Origin: Rhizobium sp. RU20A | GTDB lineage: Bacteria > Pseudomonadota > Alphaproteobacteria > Rhizobiales > Rhizobiaceae | DNA length: 64,000 nucleotides | Assembly (NCBI RefSeq): GCF_900155885.1 | Contig: NZ_FTMB01000001.1 | Location: 868,001-932,000, forward strand | Reading direction: 5' to 3' | In this document: piece after piece, positions 9,624-19,700 of the stretch | Numbering within the stretch: the stretch's first letter is position 1 | Layout: each line of letters starts with the position of its first letter | Program-made: the position numbers and the translations under genes | The notes under the pieces: generated by a model | Told to the model about the DNA's origin: nothing | The model's input: only the letters and a program-made list of their open reading frames with translations | The model's database searches: none

Positions 9624-9991
9624 GGGGCGACGTGCTCGACGGTCACCTCGACATAGTCAAGCACGCCGGGCACCGGCGCATTCGGCTTGCGGATCGACAC
9701 CTTGGCGCGGCGCACCTGCGGGAAGGTGGCACAGAGCATGCGCGCCACCTCATGCGCCAGCGCCTCGATCAGATAGTAGCGCCGCCCGGTGATGATCTTC
9801 TCGATCTCGGTAAAGGCGATGCCGTAATGAACGGTGTCGTCGATCGCGTCGTTCTCGAGCGCGCTGCCCGGCGTCACATCCATCTCCGCATCGACGAAGA
9901 AGCGCTGGCCGAGAAACTCCTCCTCGTCATGCACGCCATGGCGGGCGAAGAAGGCGCAGTTCTTGAGCGTGATCTTGTATGTCGTGGTCAT
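9620..9991 (-). CDS. folB: Dihydroneopterin aldolase
   Basis: FolB cleaves 7,8-dihydroneopterin to 6-hydroxymethyl-dihydropterin and glycolaldehyde, the step before FolK. The 123-aa length is typical. The N terminus KITLKNCAFFARHGVHDEEEFLGQRFFVD contains the conserved HGVHDEE motif, and YLIEALAHEVARMLC matches the family's central helix. It lies between folP (64-bp gap upstream) and folK (4-bp overlap). Confidence 0.96.
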   Translation of the reverse strand: MTTTYKITLKNCAFFARHGVHDEEEFLGQRFFVDAEMDVTPGSALENDAIDDTVHYGIAFTEIEKIITGRRYYLIEALAHEVARMLCATFPQVRRAKVSIRKPNAPVPGVLDYVEVTVEHVAP

Positions 9992-10055
9992 CGCACGCCC
10001 TTCCTCATCTCATCTGTCCGACCGCGCCCAAATCGCGCGTTCCGATGCGTGAGCG

Positions 10056-10910
10056 CTATGACACAAGTCTGTGCGCAAGCATAGCATCTGCCACGCGAAG
10101 CGCGTCCCTGTTGATTGCGACATCATGGACGCGGAAAACCGCCGCGCCCGCGGCCCTCAGCAGCGCCGTCGTCGCCGCCGTCGCCGCATCCCGTTCGTGG
10201 GCCTGCCGCCCCGTCACCGCACCAAGAAACCGCTTGCGGGACGTGCCGACCAGAAAGGGCCTGCCGAACCGGTGCAGATCCCCGAACCGCGCCATCAGCA
10301 AAAGGTTCTCGTCGGCATCCTTGGCAAAGCCGAAACCGGGATCGAGCAGGATCTGGCTGTCGGCGATGCCGGCCGCAGCCGCGATCTCCAGCGAACGATC
10401 AAGGAAGGCGAACTGGTCTGCAACGACATCGGTGAGCTTTTCCCGCCCGCGCCCGGTGTGCATGATGCAGAGCCCCGCCCCGTGCCGCGCCGCAACGCGC
10501 GCAATATCCGGCTCGCGCTGCAGCCCGTGCACGTCGTTGACGATATGGGCGCCGGCCAGTACCGCCCGCTCGGCTGTCTCCGCCCGGTAAGTGTCGATGG
10601 AGAGGATGGCGTCGGGAAGCGCATCCCGTAGCGCCGCGATCACCGGCAAAACCCGCGCCTGTTCTTCGGCCGCCGTCACGGGTTCGGCATCGGGCCTCGT
10701 CGATTCGCCGCCGATATCGAGAATGGCCGCGCCGTTCTGATGGGCGGCAAGCGCCGCTTCGACGGCCGAATCAATGGAAAAATGCGCCCCGCCATCGGAA
10801 AAACTGTCGGGCGTCACATTGATGATCGCCATCAGATGCCCGGCCGGCCCGAGGGTCAGCGACCGCCCATGGGCCAGCGTCCAGGTAAAGGATTGGAAGG
10901 GATCGACCAT
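10056..10910 (-). CDS. folP: Dihydropteroate synthase
   Basis: FolP condenses 6-hydroxymethyl-dihydropterin diphosphate with p-aminobenzoate; it is the sulfonamide target. I place the start at the ATG complementary to 10908-10910, giving 284 aa. A longer frame upstream would run into the divergent neighbour and adds unrelated sequence. Signatures are AIINVTPDSFSDGG, DIGGESTRP, SIDTYRAETA, the NDVHGL strand, LLDPGFGFAKD and VGTSRKRFLG. The Shine-Dalgarno before this ATG is weak, so the exact start carries some doubt. It is first in the folP-folB-folK operon. Confidence 0.95.
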   Translation of the reverse strand: MVDPFQSFTWTLAHGRSLTLGPAGHLMAIINVTPDSFSDGGAHFSIDSAVEAALAAHQNGAAILDIGGESTRPDAEPVTAAEEQARVLPVIAALRDALPDAILSIDTYRAETAERAVLAGAHIVNDVHGLQREPDIARVAARHGAGLCIMHTGRGREKLTDVVADQFAFLDRSLEIAAAAGIADSQILLDPGFGFAKDADENLLLMARFGDLHRFGRPFLVGTSRKRFLGAVTGRQAHERDAATAATTALLRAAGAAVFRVHDVAINRDALRVADAMLAHRLVS

Positions 10911-11011
10911 GAAAGACCCGGGGCGAGCGGCGCAGGTGGCGCGAATTCGGTTGCTTTGCGCGAGCCTATGCCCCAAGCTTTGCACAAGTTCAATTGCCCA
11001 GAGCCTTGCCG

Positions 11012-11644
11012 ATGCGTCGCTTTCGTTTCTTGTCCGCCGCACTCGCCGCGTTGATTGCCGTTTCGACGGCATCCCCTGCCGGCGCCGAACTGCGCTTTTC
11101 CAAGAGCTTTTCCTATTTCTCGGTGGGCGGAAAGACAGCGTCGGAGCTGGATGAGGCGCTGTCGCGCGAGGGGCCGCTGATGAAATCGACGGGCGCGCGC
11201 CATCCCGGCGCCACCCGCATCAAGTTCGGCGGCTCGGTCACCTATGTCAGCCGCGGCGGCAAATGCGCCGTCGGCGACGCCGTCGTCAGCCTCAACACCC
11301 GCATCATCCTGCCGCGCTGGGTGAACCGCAAGCGCGCCAATCCCGATCTCGCCCTCGTCTGGGACACGCTCTCGGCCGATATCAAGCGCCACGAGGAACG
11401 GCATGCGGAAATTGCCCGCAACCACGCACGCGCGCTCGAAAACACGCTGCGCCGCCTGCGGCCGCAGGCCGATTGCGAGGCCCTGCAGGCGCTTGTCGCC
11501 CGCGAGAGCGAAAAGGCCATCGCCGAACACGACAAGGATCAGGCCCGCTTCGACCGCTCCGAAGCCATCAACTTCGACCGCCGCATGATCCGCCTGCTGC
11601 AATACCGCCTCGACACGATCAAGCAGCAGCAGGCCCGGCAGTAG
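11012..11644 (+). CDS. DUF922 family putative secreted zinc protease
   Basis: The 210-aa protein begins at an ATG giving a clear signal peptide (RRFRFLSAALAALIAVS, cleavage after PAGA near residue 25). DUF922 proteins carry an HExxH zinc-protease-like motif, seen here as HEERH at residues 127-131 within DIKRHEERHAEIARNHA. A conserved pair of Cys (in KCAVGD and ADCEALQ) may form a disulphide in the periplasm. Substrate and activity are not known. It is divergent from folP, with about 100 bp between the two starts. Confidence 0.83.
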   Translation: MRRFRFLSAALAALIAVSTASPAGAELRFSKSFSYFSVGGKTASELDEALSREGPLMKSTGARHPGATRIKFGGSVTYVSRGGKCAVGDAVVSLNTRIILPRWVNRKRANPDLALVWDTLSADIKRHEERHAEIARNHARALENTLRRLRPQADCEALQALVARESEKAIAEHDKDQARFDRSEAINFDRRMIRLLQYRLDTIKQQQARQ

Positions 11645-11959
11645 CAGGTCGCCCCTTTGCCGAAACCGTCTGGCCAGCCATGGCTGCCGCAACGCGAGAC
11701 GGACCAGCCACTGATCGTGACGCACCCGCCAGACCCGCACGGCGCCGAAGACCGAGAATCGTAAGCACAATCTAACCATTCGCCCCGAATCGGCCAATCG
11801 GTTCTAAGGGCTGCGCCAGGCCCGGAAAACAAGTCAATTCAGATTCTTGGCCGGCTAACGGCGCGCCTCGCGACGTGCTGACCCATCGTCCGGCCGCTAT
11901 CGCCCTCACCAGCAAATGACCGGTCAATTCTAGCGATAGTAAAACGCTCCGTTCGCATG

Positions 11960-12239
11960 TATATTCCAAAGCATCGTCAGCGCTGAGAAGAAGCGATGCA
12001 ACCGGCCTACTGGTTCGGGAGACGCCTTCTGTCGGAGATGATCTCCGCAACGTGGCAAAGATATCGAACGACTTGGCAGAATGCTTGCGCGTGGCCGCGC
12101 CACCGCGTTCAGCCGCATATGTTTCCGTTGTGTCCCGTGTTCTCCTGGCGTGTCCACAGGCGTGAGATGCTCCCTCCCTCATCATCACGCGACGCGCCCG
12201 CCTGGCCTCGCTGGTCCCGGACCTGCGAGGCTTTTTTTT
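11960..12239 (+). ncRNA. Candidate small RNA ending at a strong intrinsic terminator
   Basis: The 3' end is well defined by the terminator at 12205-12239; the 5' end is a guess. Upstream I see stable hairpins: 11971-11976 with 11994-11999 (GCATCG/CGATGC), AACC/GGTT around 12000-12015, and CGGAGA-TGA-TCTCCG at 12033-12047. A TATATT at about 11961-11967 could be a -10 box, but I find no good -35. A CTCCCTCCCTC tract just before the terminator is exposed-looking and could pair with Shine-Dalgarno sequences, a feature of several alphaproteobacterial trans-acting RNAs. I cannot match it to 6S, SRP RNA, tmRNA or RNase P. Confidence 0.35.
12205..12239 (+). terminator. Strong intrinsic terminator of an unassigned plus-strand transcript
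   Basis: GCCTCGC (12205-12211) pairs with GCGAGGC (12225-12231), with an inner GGTCC/GGACC stem. Eight T follow (12232-12239). It is directional: on the minus strand no T run follows, so it does not serve the leftward ferredoxin gene. The nearest upstream plus-strand gene ends 560 bp earlier. Confidence 0.9.
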
Positions 12240-12307
12240 GCGCAAGCGCCGGAGACCGGACCCATCACGGATGATGGCCGGTCGTTTCGCTCAGCAAGCG
12301 GGATGAA

Positions 12308-12628
12308 TCAGGCCTGCCGCTCCGGCACGTGCACGACGAGACCGTCGAGCGCCGGGCTCATCTTGATCTGACAGGACAGACGCGATGTCGGGCGCACGTC
12401 GAAGGCAAAGTCCAGCATATCCTCTTCCATCGCTTCGGGCGCACCGACAGCGGCAGTCCAGGCGTCGTCGACATAGACATGACAGGTCGCGCAGGCGCAG
12501 GCCCCGCCACACTCTGCCTCAATGCCGGGAATGGCCTTGCGGACGGCATTTTCCATGACGGTGGTGCCGTCCTGGACGTCGAGGTCATGGCGCGTGCCGT
12601 CGAAGGCGACGATGGTAAGCTTGCTCAT
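12308..12628 (-). CDS. [2Fe-2S] ferredoxin, adrenodoxin type
   Basis: A 106-aa electron carrier. The cluster ligands follow the adrenodoxin spacing: Cys40, Cys46 and Cys49 in [16 protein letters not shown], and a fourth Cys near residue 86 in SRLSCQIKM. The acidic stretch [13 protein letters not shown] is the usual partner-binding region of this class (FdxB, Fdx of Isc systems, P450 ferredoxins). No isc genes or cytochrome P450 lie nearby, so the partner is unknown. It is a monocistronic minus-strand gene. Confidence 0.93.
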   Translation of the reverse strand: MSKLTIVAFDGTRHDLDVQDGTTVMENAVRKAIPGIEAECGGACACATCHVYVDDAWTAAVGAPEAMEEDMLDFAFDVRPTSRLSCQIKMSPALDGLVVHVPERQA

Positions 12629-12794
12629 TTCAAACCCGGTGATCTCGTGGAATTGAGGGACCGCGAGGCCAGACGGCCGGCACTCGCCGCAATGTCCGGT
12701 TCTTCCCTCAAATCGCGGGGGCAGTCAACCTTACCCCCGCGCCGGCAGCCGGGCCGCAAATCATGTCGCAGGCCAGAGCAAAGCGCGCTTGCGA

Positions 12795-13163
12795 TCAGCG
12801 GCAGAGCTTCAGGACGAAATGTTCGGCCTCCAGGACCGCAACGGACAGTTCGGCGAGGTGGCTGTCGGTGGCCGGGTCGTTTTCGATCGCCTCGGCGGCG
12901 CGGGCAACGGCATGGGCCCCGACGGCAAGCGATGCACCCTTCAGCCGATGGGAAGCGCTCTTGCGGCCCTCGGTGTCGGCGCCGGCAATGTCCTTCATCA
13001 GCTGGCGCGACTGGCGCGAGAACATCTGCAGCACTTCGATCTCGAGCGCCTTGTCGCCCATCGTCTGGTTGGCGAGGTGGACGAGATCGATCGGTCGGGC
13101 CTGCGAGGGGCGGAACATGCCGGAATTGTCAGGCGCTTCGAAGGCAATCTTGAGAGCTGCCAT
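12795..13163 (-). CDS. Hpt domain phosphotransfer protein
   Basis: A 122-aa stand-alone histidine phosphotransfer protein. The phospho-accepting His is in SASHRLKGASLAVGAHAVARAAE, the standard Hpt helix. Preceding helices contain VHLANQTMGDKALEIEVLQMF and RQLMKDIAGA. I use the ATG complementary to 13161-13163; extended frames add unrelated residues. It is not ChpT, which has a dimeric kinase-like fold. Its partner kinase and receiver cannot be read from the context, although CckA and a PdhS-type kinase are encoded in this window. Confidence 0.85.
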   Translation of the reverse strand: MAALKIAFEAPDNSGMFRPSQARPIDLVHLANQTMGDKALEIEVLQMFSRQSRQLMKDIAGADTEGRKSASHRLKGASLAVGAHAVARAAEAIENDPATDSHLAELSVAVLEAEHFVLKLCR

Positions 13164-13771
13164 GTGATGTGTATCCCTTGTTTTGTTGTTTTGTCCGTCA
13201 GCATTCATCGGTATCGCCGCCGCAGCTTTGCAAGGACGGCTCGTCCTCAAGCCTTAGGCGGTTCCATCACCGGCATCTGTTCCTCAGGGAACGCATCCAG
13301 GAGGGCATGGATCAAGTGTTAGCCGACGCCGGCTGCTATCGGCTTAAATCGGGGCGCAATCGGGGCCGCGCTGACGGGAAATCTACAAGTTTGGTTAACG
13401 CCTGTTAAACCGCGCGAAAAGCTGGATTTTCAGCACTCTCGCGAAAACTGCGGATTAAGAATTCATTAGGATTTTAACGATTGGACCGGGCGGTTAATTG
13501 TGTGGCGCGGGCTTCTGTGTCACTACGGTACGCTTAGGACCGCTTCCTCTCGCCACGGTGAACGGCGTCAGGGCGCGCTGACGGAACATGGTGGAAAAAC
13601 CGAGGTTTCGAAGGCGCAGGTTGTGTAAATGTGTAAGGTGCGTGACGGTCCCGCCCGCGATGATCGCGGGAAACCGGCAGGCCTTGCCGGTCACGGCGAT
13701 TGAAGGGTGTGGTGCTGGCGGCATCTCTCCCCTGTCACCCGGCCCGGCGGATAGTAACGAGGCGTTTCTGT
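13164..13771. other. Long upstream region of the giant gene, with TTAA-rich segment
   Basis: 608 bp without a supported gene, carrying the promoters of the leftward Hpt gene and the rightward giant gene. Against the GC-rich background there are TTAA tetramers at 13395, 13405, near 13454, near 13474 and near 13493. The first two form TTAA-N6-TTAA, one base shorter than the CtrA consensus TTAA-N7-TTAA. This is only a hint of cell-cycle control. Confidence 0.45.
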
Positions 13772-16700
13772 ATGGCGACGAAAAAGGGCAACGAATCGAT
13801 CGACGATCAGGCATTTCGCGCGCTCGAAAATGCCTTGAGAATCGACTTCGACGAACTGAAGTCCTCGTTGAACGACAAGGCCGATGCTGATCAGGCCCCG
13901 TCCGGCATGCCCGAACCCGTACCGCAGCCCGGCCGCACCGAACGCCGCGAGGCCCGCGAACGCGAGGCCAAGGCCCGTACCGCCGCGCCCTCTGCTGCAC
14001 CGGAAAAGCGCAGCGAGGCGCGCGCGCAGGCCGCCGACCCTGCGCCGAAGTCCCCGAGCTTCGCCGCCGCCAACGATGATTCCCGCCGTTCGACCTCCGC
14101 GCTGCTGCGCGCCTTCGATGTGCGCCAGGGTCGCCGCCCGATGCGCATCGCCGCCATCGTGTCGTTGATCTGGCTGGTGGGGACGCTCGGCATAGCCAAT
14201 ACGCTCTTTGGCCCGGCGCTGTGGAACATCCGCTCCCTGGCGGATCTGTCGAGCGCGCCCGGCGCCATTGGCGTTCTCCTGGCGGCCTTCCTGCCGATGG
14301 CGGTGTTCTTCCTCGTGGCGCTTCTGGTGGCCCGGGTGCAGGAACTGCGCATCGCCGCCCGCTCCATGGCGGAAGTCGCCCTTCGCCTCTCCGAGCCGGA
14401 AACCGTCGCCGCCGAACGCGTCATGTCGGTCGGTCAGGCCGTGCGCCGCGAAGTCTCGGCCATGAACGACGGCATCGAGCGCACCATCGCCCGCGCGACC
14501 GAGCTCGAAGCGCTCGTGCATTCGGAAGTCAACGCGCTGGAACGCAGCTACAGTGACAACGAGCTGCGGGTGCGCGCCCTCGTTCAGGAACTCGGCCTGG
14601 AGCGCGAGGCGATCATTGGCCATGCCGACCGCATCCGCTCCTCGATCATCGGCGCCCAGTCGCAGCTGAAGGACGAGATCGCCAGCGTCACCGACGAAGT
14701 GTCCCGCCGCATCGCAACCTCCGGCGAAGCCTTCGCCTCGCTGATCGAGACGCGCGCCGCCACGCTCAACGAGAAATCGACCAACGCGATCCAGACGGTC
14801 AGCGCCATGCTGACGACGCGCACCGATGCGCTTCTGTCGAACCTCACGACCGCCGGTGTTGCCCTCGGCAACGAATTCGACGCCCGCCTCGACCAGCTCA
14901 GCCAGACGCTCAACAAGCGCGGCCAGCAGTTGCTGGGCCAGTTCGAGACGCGCGCCTCGACGCTCGACGCCAACACCGAGAAGCTGAACGCCGCCCTCAA
15001 CGAGCGCGCCCGCCAGCTCAACGAAACGCTGATCGCCCGCACCCGCGACCTCAACGAGACCCTTAATTTCGGCCAGCAGACCATCGCCGGCGGCATCGAG
15101 GAAATGCTGCTGTCGATCAATACGACGCTCGACGACAAGGGCCAGGCCTTCCGCCAGACGCTTCAGTCCGTGGCCGACGAAACCATCATGGACCTCGACA
15201 TCCGCTCGGGCTTCTTCGAAGACAAGATGCAGGCGACGGTCGGCCAGCTCTCCGGCGCCTTCGATACGCGCTTCAGCGAATTTGCCGATGCCTTCGACCG
15301 CCGCGCCAGCGAACTCGACAGCCGCATCACCACCAGCCTCGGCCGCATCGAAAAGACCGTGGACACCGGCTCCGACGCGATCGGCAGCGTGCTCGACGCG
15401 CGGATCGAGCAGCTTGGCTCCACCATCAGCGATCGCTCCCTGACCCTGGCCGCCACCCTCGGCGCCACGCAGGACTTCATCGAAGAGAGCATCACCAACC
15501 AGACGAGCGCCCTCACGGAAGCCATGCAGGCCGCCCACCAGCGCGTCGACCAGGTCATGGCCGAGCGCTCGACCTCGCTGATCGGTGCGCTGGCCGCCAC
15601 CCGCAGCGCCATCGAGGAAACGCTGACGAGCAGCACCACCGCCATGAGCAACGCCATGGCGACGGCGCAGGAAGGGATCGATTCGATTCTTCTCGAGCGC
15701 TCGACGGCCCTCATCGGCTCTCTCGGCGCCACCCAGGCGGCCATTGACGACTCCATCGAAACGCGCACGTCCGCCCTCACCACCGCCATGCAGGACGTGC
15801 ACCAGCGCATCGACACGGTTCTGGCCGATCGTTCCAGCGCCCTCATCGGCGCGCTCGGCGCCACGCAGGTGGCGATCGAGGACGGTATCACGAGCCGCAC
15901 CCGCGCCCTGGAAACCACCGTCAGCCAGCGCACCGCCGCCCTGACCGACGCGCTCGAAACCGTACAGCAGCGCGTCGATGGCGTGCTGGCCGAGCGCTCC
16001 GGCGCCCTGATCGGCGCCCTCGATGCCACCCAGACGGCCATCGAGCAGAGCATCGGCACCCGCACCGGTGCCCTCACCGAAGCCTTGAAGTCCGTGCACG
16101 ACCGCGTCGATGGCGTGCTGGCCGACCGCTCCAGCGCCCTCCTCGGCGCGCTCGATGCCGCCCAGACCCGTCTCGACAACGGCTTTGGCGGGCGCGCGGA
16201 AATGCTCCAGCGCACCCTCGTCGAGAGCGAACGCCGCATCAATGACGGCCTTGCTTCCGGTGCGCTGGCCATCGAAACGGCGATGGCCGCCAACACCGAT
16301 CGCCTGGACGACGTCCTCACCACCCACGGGCAGAAGATCGGTTCCAGCATTGCAGAGAAGATCGAGAGCGTCGAAAGCGCCATAGCCGGCGGCCAGCAGC
16401 GTCTCGATGCCGTCCTCTCCGATGGGGCCGGCGGCATTGCCGAGGCGATCGGCAGCGGCCTTGGCGCCATGGACATCACCCTGTCGGCAGCCCGCGACCA
16501 GCTGGAGACGACGCTGACAGCGCACGGCCGCGACATGGGCCGCACGCTCGACGAGAACCACGATCGCCTGACGACGACGCTGATGGCCCAGAGCCTTCAG
16601 ATCCAGACCGGGCTGGAGAGCAGCATCGAGACGATCGAAGCGACGCTCGCCTCCGGTCACGAACGCATCGACGGCGCGATCGGCAATCACAGCCGCGCCA

Positions 16701-19700
16701 TCTCGACCACGATCGAGGGCGGAATCTCCCAGATCGAAACCAACCTCTCCGCCGGCCATGTGCGCCTTGCCGCGACGCTCTCGGGGAGCGGCCAGGAGAT
16801 TGCCCAGACGCTCGATGGCCGCATCAGCGCCGTCGAGGCTACCCTCGCCTCCGGCCACGACCGGGTCGCCACCACCCTCGCCAGGAGCACGAGCGCCATC
16901 GAAACGGCGCTTGGCGTCGGCGAGGAGCGCCTGTCCTCGACCCTTCTGTCCAGCGGCCGCACCTTTGCCGAAACGCTCGGCTCCGGCCTTGGCACGATCG
17001 AGCACGCCCTGACGGAAAGCCACGAGCGCCTGAGCGCCAAGCTCACCGATGGCATTGCCGACATGGGCGAACGGGCCCGCATGATGGTCGATAGCGTCGG
17101 CGAACGCTTCGACGATCTGGCCAGCGGCTTTGCCCTGCGCACCGCCGTCACCGCGGAAACGCTGAGCGACCGAACCAACGAACTTGGCGATCAGCTCGCG
17201 AGCCGCGTCGGCACCCTGACCGAGACCATGCTGCGCAGCTCCGACGAGGCCGCACGCGCCCTGTCGGGCACGGCCGAGACGCTGGCATCGAGCCTGTCGG
17301 CGACGCAGACGCAGATTCGCGACGACCTCGATGGACGCCTCGGGGCCATCCGCTCCACCCTGACGGAGGGACGCGAGCAGATCGACGCCGTGCTCGGCGA
17401 CCAGTCGAACGCAATCGCCAACACGCTTGCTTCGGGCGCGACCCAACTGGAGATCGCCCTCGAAGCGCGCAAGGCAGCAATCGGCCAGACGATCGAATCG
17501 AGTGCGATCGCGCTCGAAGACCGCCTGCGCTCCTCCACCAGCGCGATTGCCGACCGTCTTGGTGAGACGGCGCAGCATATCGGCCGCGCCGCCGATACGC
17601 TCAACAGCCAGATGGACAGCTCCTTCTCCGGCCTCAATGAACGTCTCGGCGAAACCGCGCTGCAGATCGAGACCACGATCGGCGTCCTTGGCGATCGCAT
17701 CAGCGAAAGCGTCACCGGCGTCCAGGCCATGGTCGATGTCGCCGGCCGGGAGATCGGCGACAGCCTCACCACCCGCATCATCGATCTCGAGCGTGCCGGG
17801 TCTTCGGCCGCCAGCCAGATCGACAGCCTGCTCGGCGCCCGCGTCGGCGAACTGGAGCGCGTCACCACCAACGCTGCCGCGCGCATCGACGAAACCCTTT
17901 CGGCCCGCGCCGGCGACATCGAGCGCATCGGCGAGAGCACCGCCGCACAGCTCGAGCAGACGCTCGCCGCCCGTGCCGGGGACATCGAGCGCATCGGCAA
18001 CCGCACCGCATCGCAGCTTGACCAGACCCTTGCGGCCCGTGCCAGCGAGTTCGAGCGGATCGGCGGCAACACTGCCGCTGAGCTCGACCGGACCCTGTCG
18101 GCCCGTGTCGGCGAGTTCGAGCGCGTCACGGAAACCGGCGCGAGCCGGATCTCCGAGACCGTCGAGCGCGGTGCGGCGCATCTGGAAGAGCGCTTCGGCA
18201 CCATGGACCGCGCCCTCGGCGTCGGTCTCGACAATGTCAGCCGCACACTCGAAACCCGTGCCGGCTCGCTCGCAGTCACCCTGCGCAGCGCGGTGCAGCA
18301 GACCACCGAGGAGATCGACGCCGAAGCCCGCCGGGCCGCCGAACGTCTTGCCCAGACCGGTGAAAACTTCACCGGCACGCTGGAGCAGCAGAGCCGCAGC
18401 TTTGCCGACATCGTCGAGCAGAAGGCCGAGGAGACGGCCAGCCGCAGCGCCTCGCTCGCCCGCAGTGTCACGGACGCTTCCGATGCGGCGATTGCCCGCC
18501 TCTCCGAAGCCAATGACCGCATCGGCGACCGCGCCCGCCTCGTCAATGCCAGCATTGACGAAGCCGCCGGCAGTGCCGTGGAGCGGCTCGCCACGGCCGG
18601 CGAGGAGATCGGCGCGCGCGCCCGCTCCGTGCAGGAAACCATTGATGCCGCCTCGGCAACAGCCGCCTCGCGCTTTGCCGAAGCCGGCCGCACCATCGAC
18701 GCCCAAGCCCGCAATGTCGCGACCAGCCTCGACGCGATCGAAAAGGCGCTTGGTGCCCGCGGCGAATCGATCCGCGCCACGCTGGACGAGAGCACCCGCG
18801 AACTCAATTCGCTGCTCTCGACCCGCTCGGCCGAACTGGGCCGCCTGATCGACGAACAGGCCCGCCCGATCGTCGATCGCTACGCGGCAACGGGTGCGGA
18901 TGCTGCCGAGCAGATCAGCGCCGCCGCCCGCGACAGCGCCGACCGCTTGCGGGCCGAAAGCGCCGCGCTGGTGCAGACCATCACGCAGCGCACCGGCGAG
19001 AGCATCGAAGCCCTCTCCGGCCGCGCCAGCGAGACGGCCGGCGCCATGCAGCAGATGGAATCGCGCCTTGCAGCCACCGCCACCTCGCTGATCGACCGCC
19101 TTGCCCGCAGCAATGCGGCCATGGGCGAAGTGCTCGGCACGGCCGAGACCACGCTCGGCACGATGGAAGGCAAGCTCGACGCCACCACGCAGCGCATTTC
19201 CGATACGGCCGAGCGCGTCTTCGATGTCCTCGCCAGCTCGACCCGCCTCATCGAGGGCCGCGTCGACAAGCTCGCGGACGTCTCGTCCCACACGCTCTCC
19301 CAGATCGGCGGCATCGTCGGTCGCTTCGAGGAGCACTCCAAGGTTCTCAACCAGGCGTCCGACCTTCTCGGCGCCGCCCAGTCGAACCTTGCGACGACGC
19401 TCGACGAGCGCCAGGAAGCGCTGCGCACCCTCTCCGTCGGCCTCGTACGCCGCTCGGAGGAGGTCGAGAACACCATGCGCCAGGTGGAAAGCCTGGTGGA
19501 CGCCGCCTTCGCCCGCGCCGAACAGCGTGCCGTGGAAACGACGGGAACGCTGCGCAACGGCATCCAGTCGTCCTTTGCCGAGATCGGCCGCGTGCTGACC
19601 GACGCCGAGACCCGTGCCGCCGCCACCGCCGAGACGCTGCGCACCACCGTCGTCAAGGCCGGTGAAGAGGCCGGCGAGGCGGTCACGCGCACCGCACGGC

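Larger units (their letters stand above)
11645..12307. other. 663-bp gene-free region containing a structured stretch
   Basis: No coding frame here is convincing: frames of up to 157 codons lack ribosome sites and recognisable protein sequence. The region contains a series of hairpins between about 11971 and 12047 and a strong plus-strand terminator at 12205-12239. Both suggest a non-coding transcript, listed separately. Confidence 0.7.

Noticed and set aside
11772-12245. A 157-codon minus-strand frame in the 663-bp gap
   Set aside because: It has no ribosome site or family resemblance, and it crosses a strong terminator and several hairpins. A non-coding role fits better.
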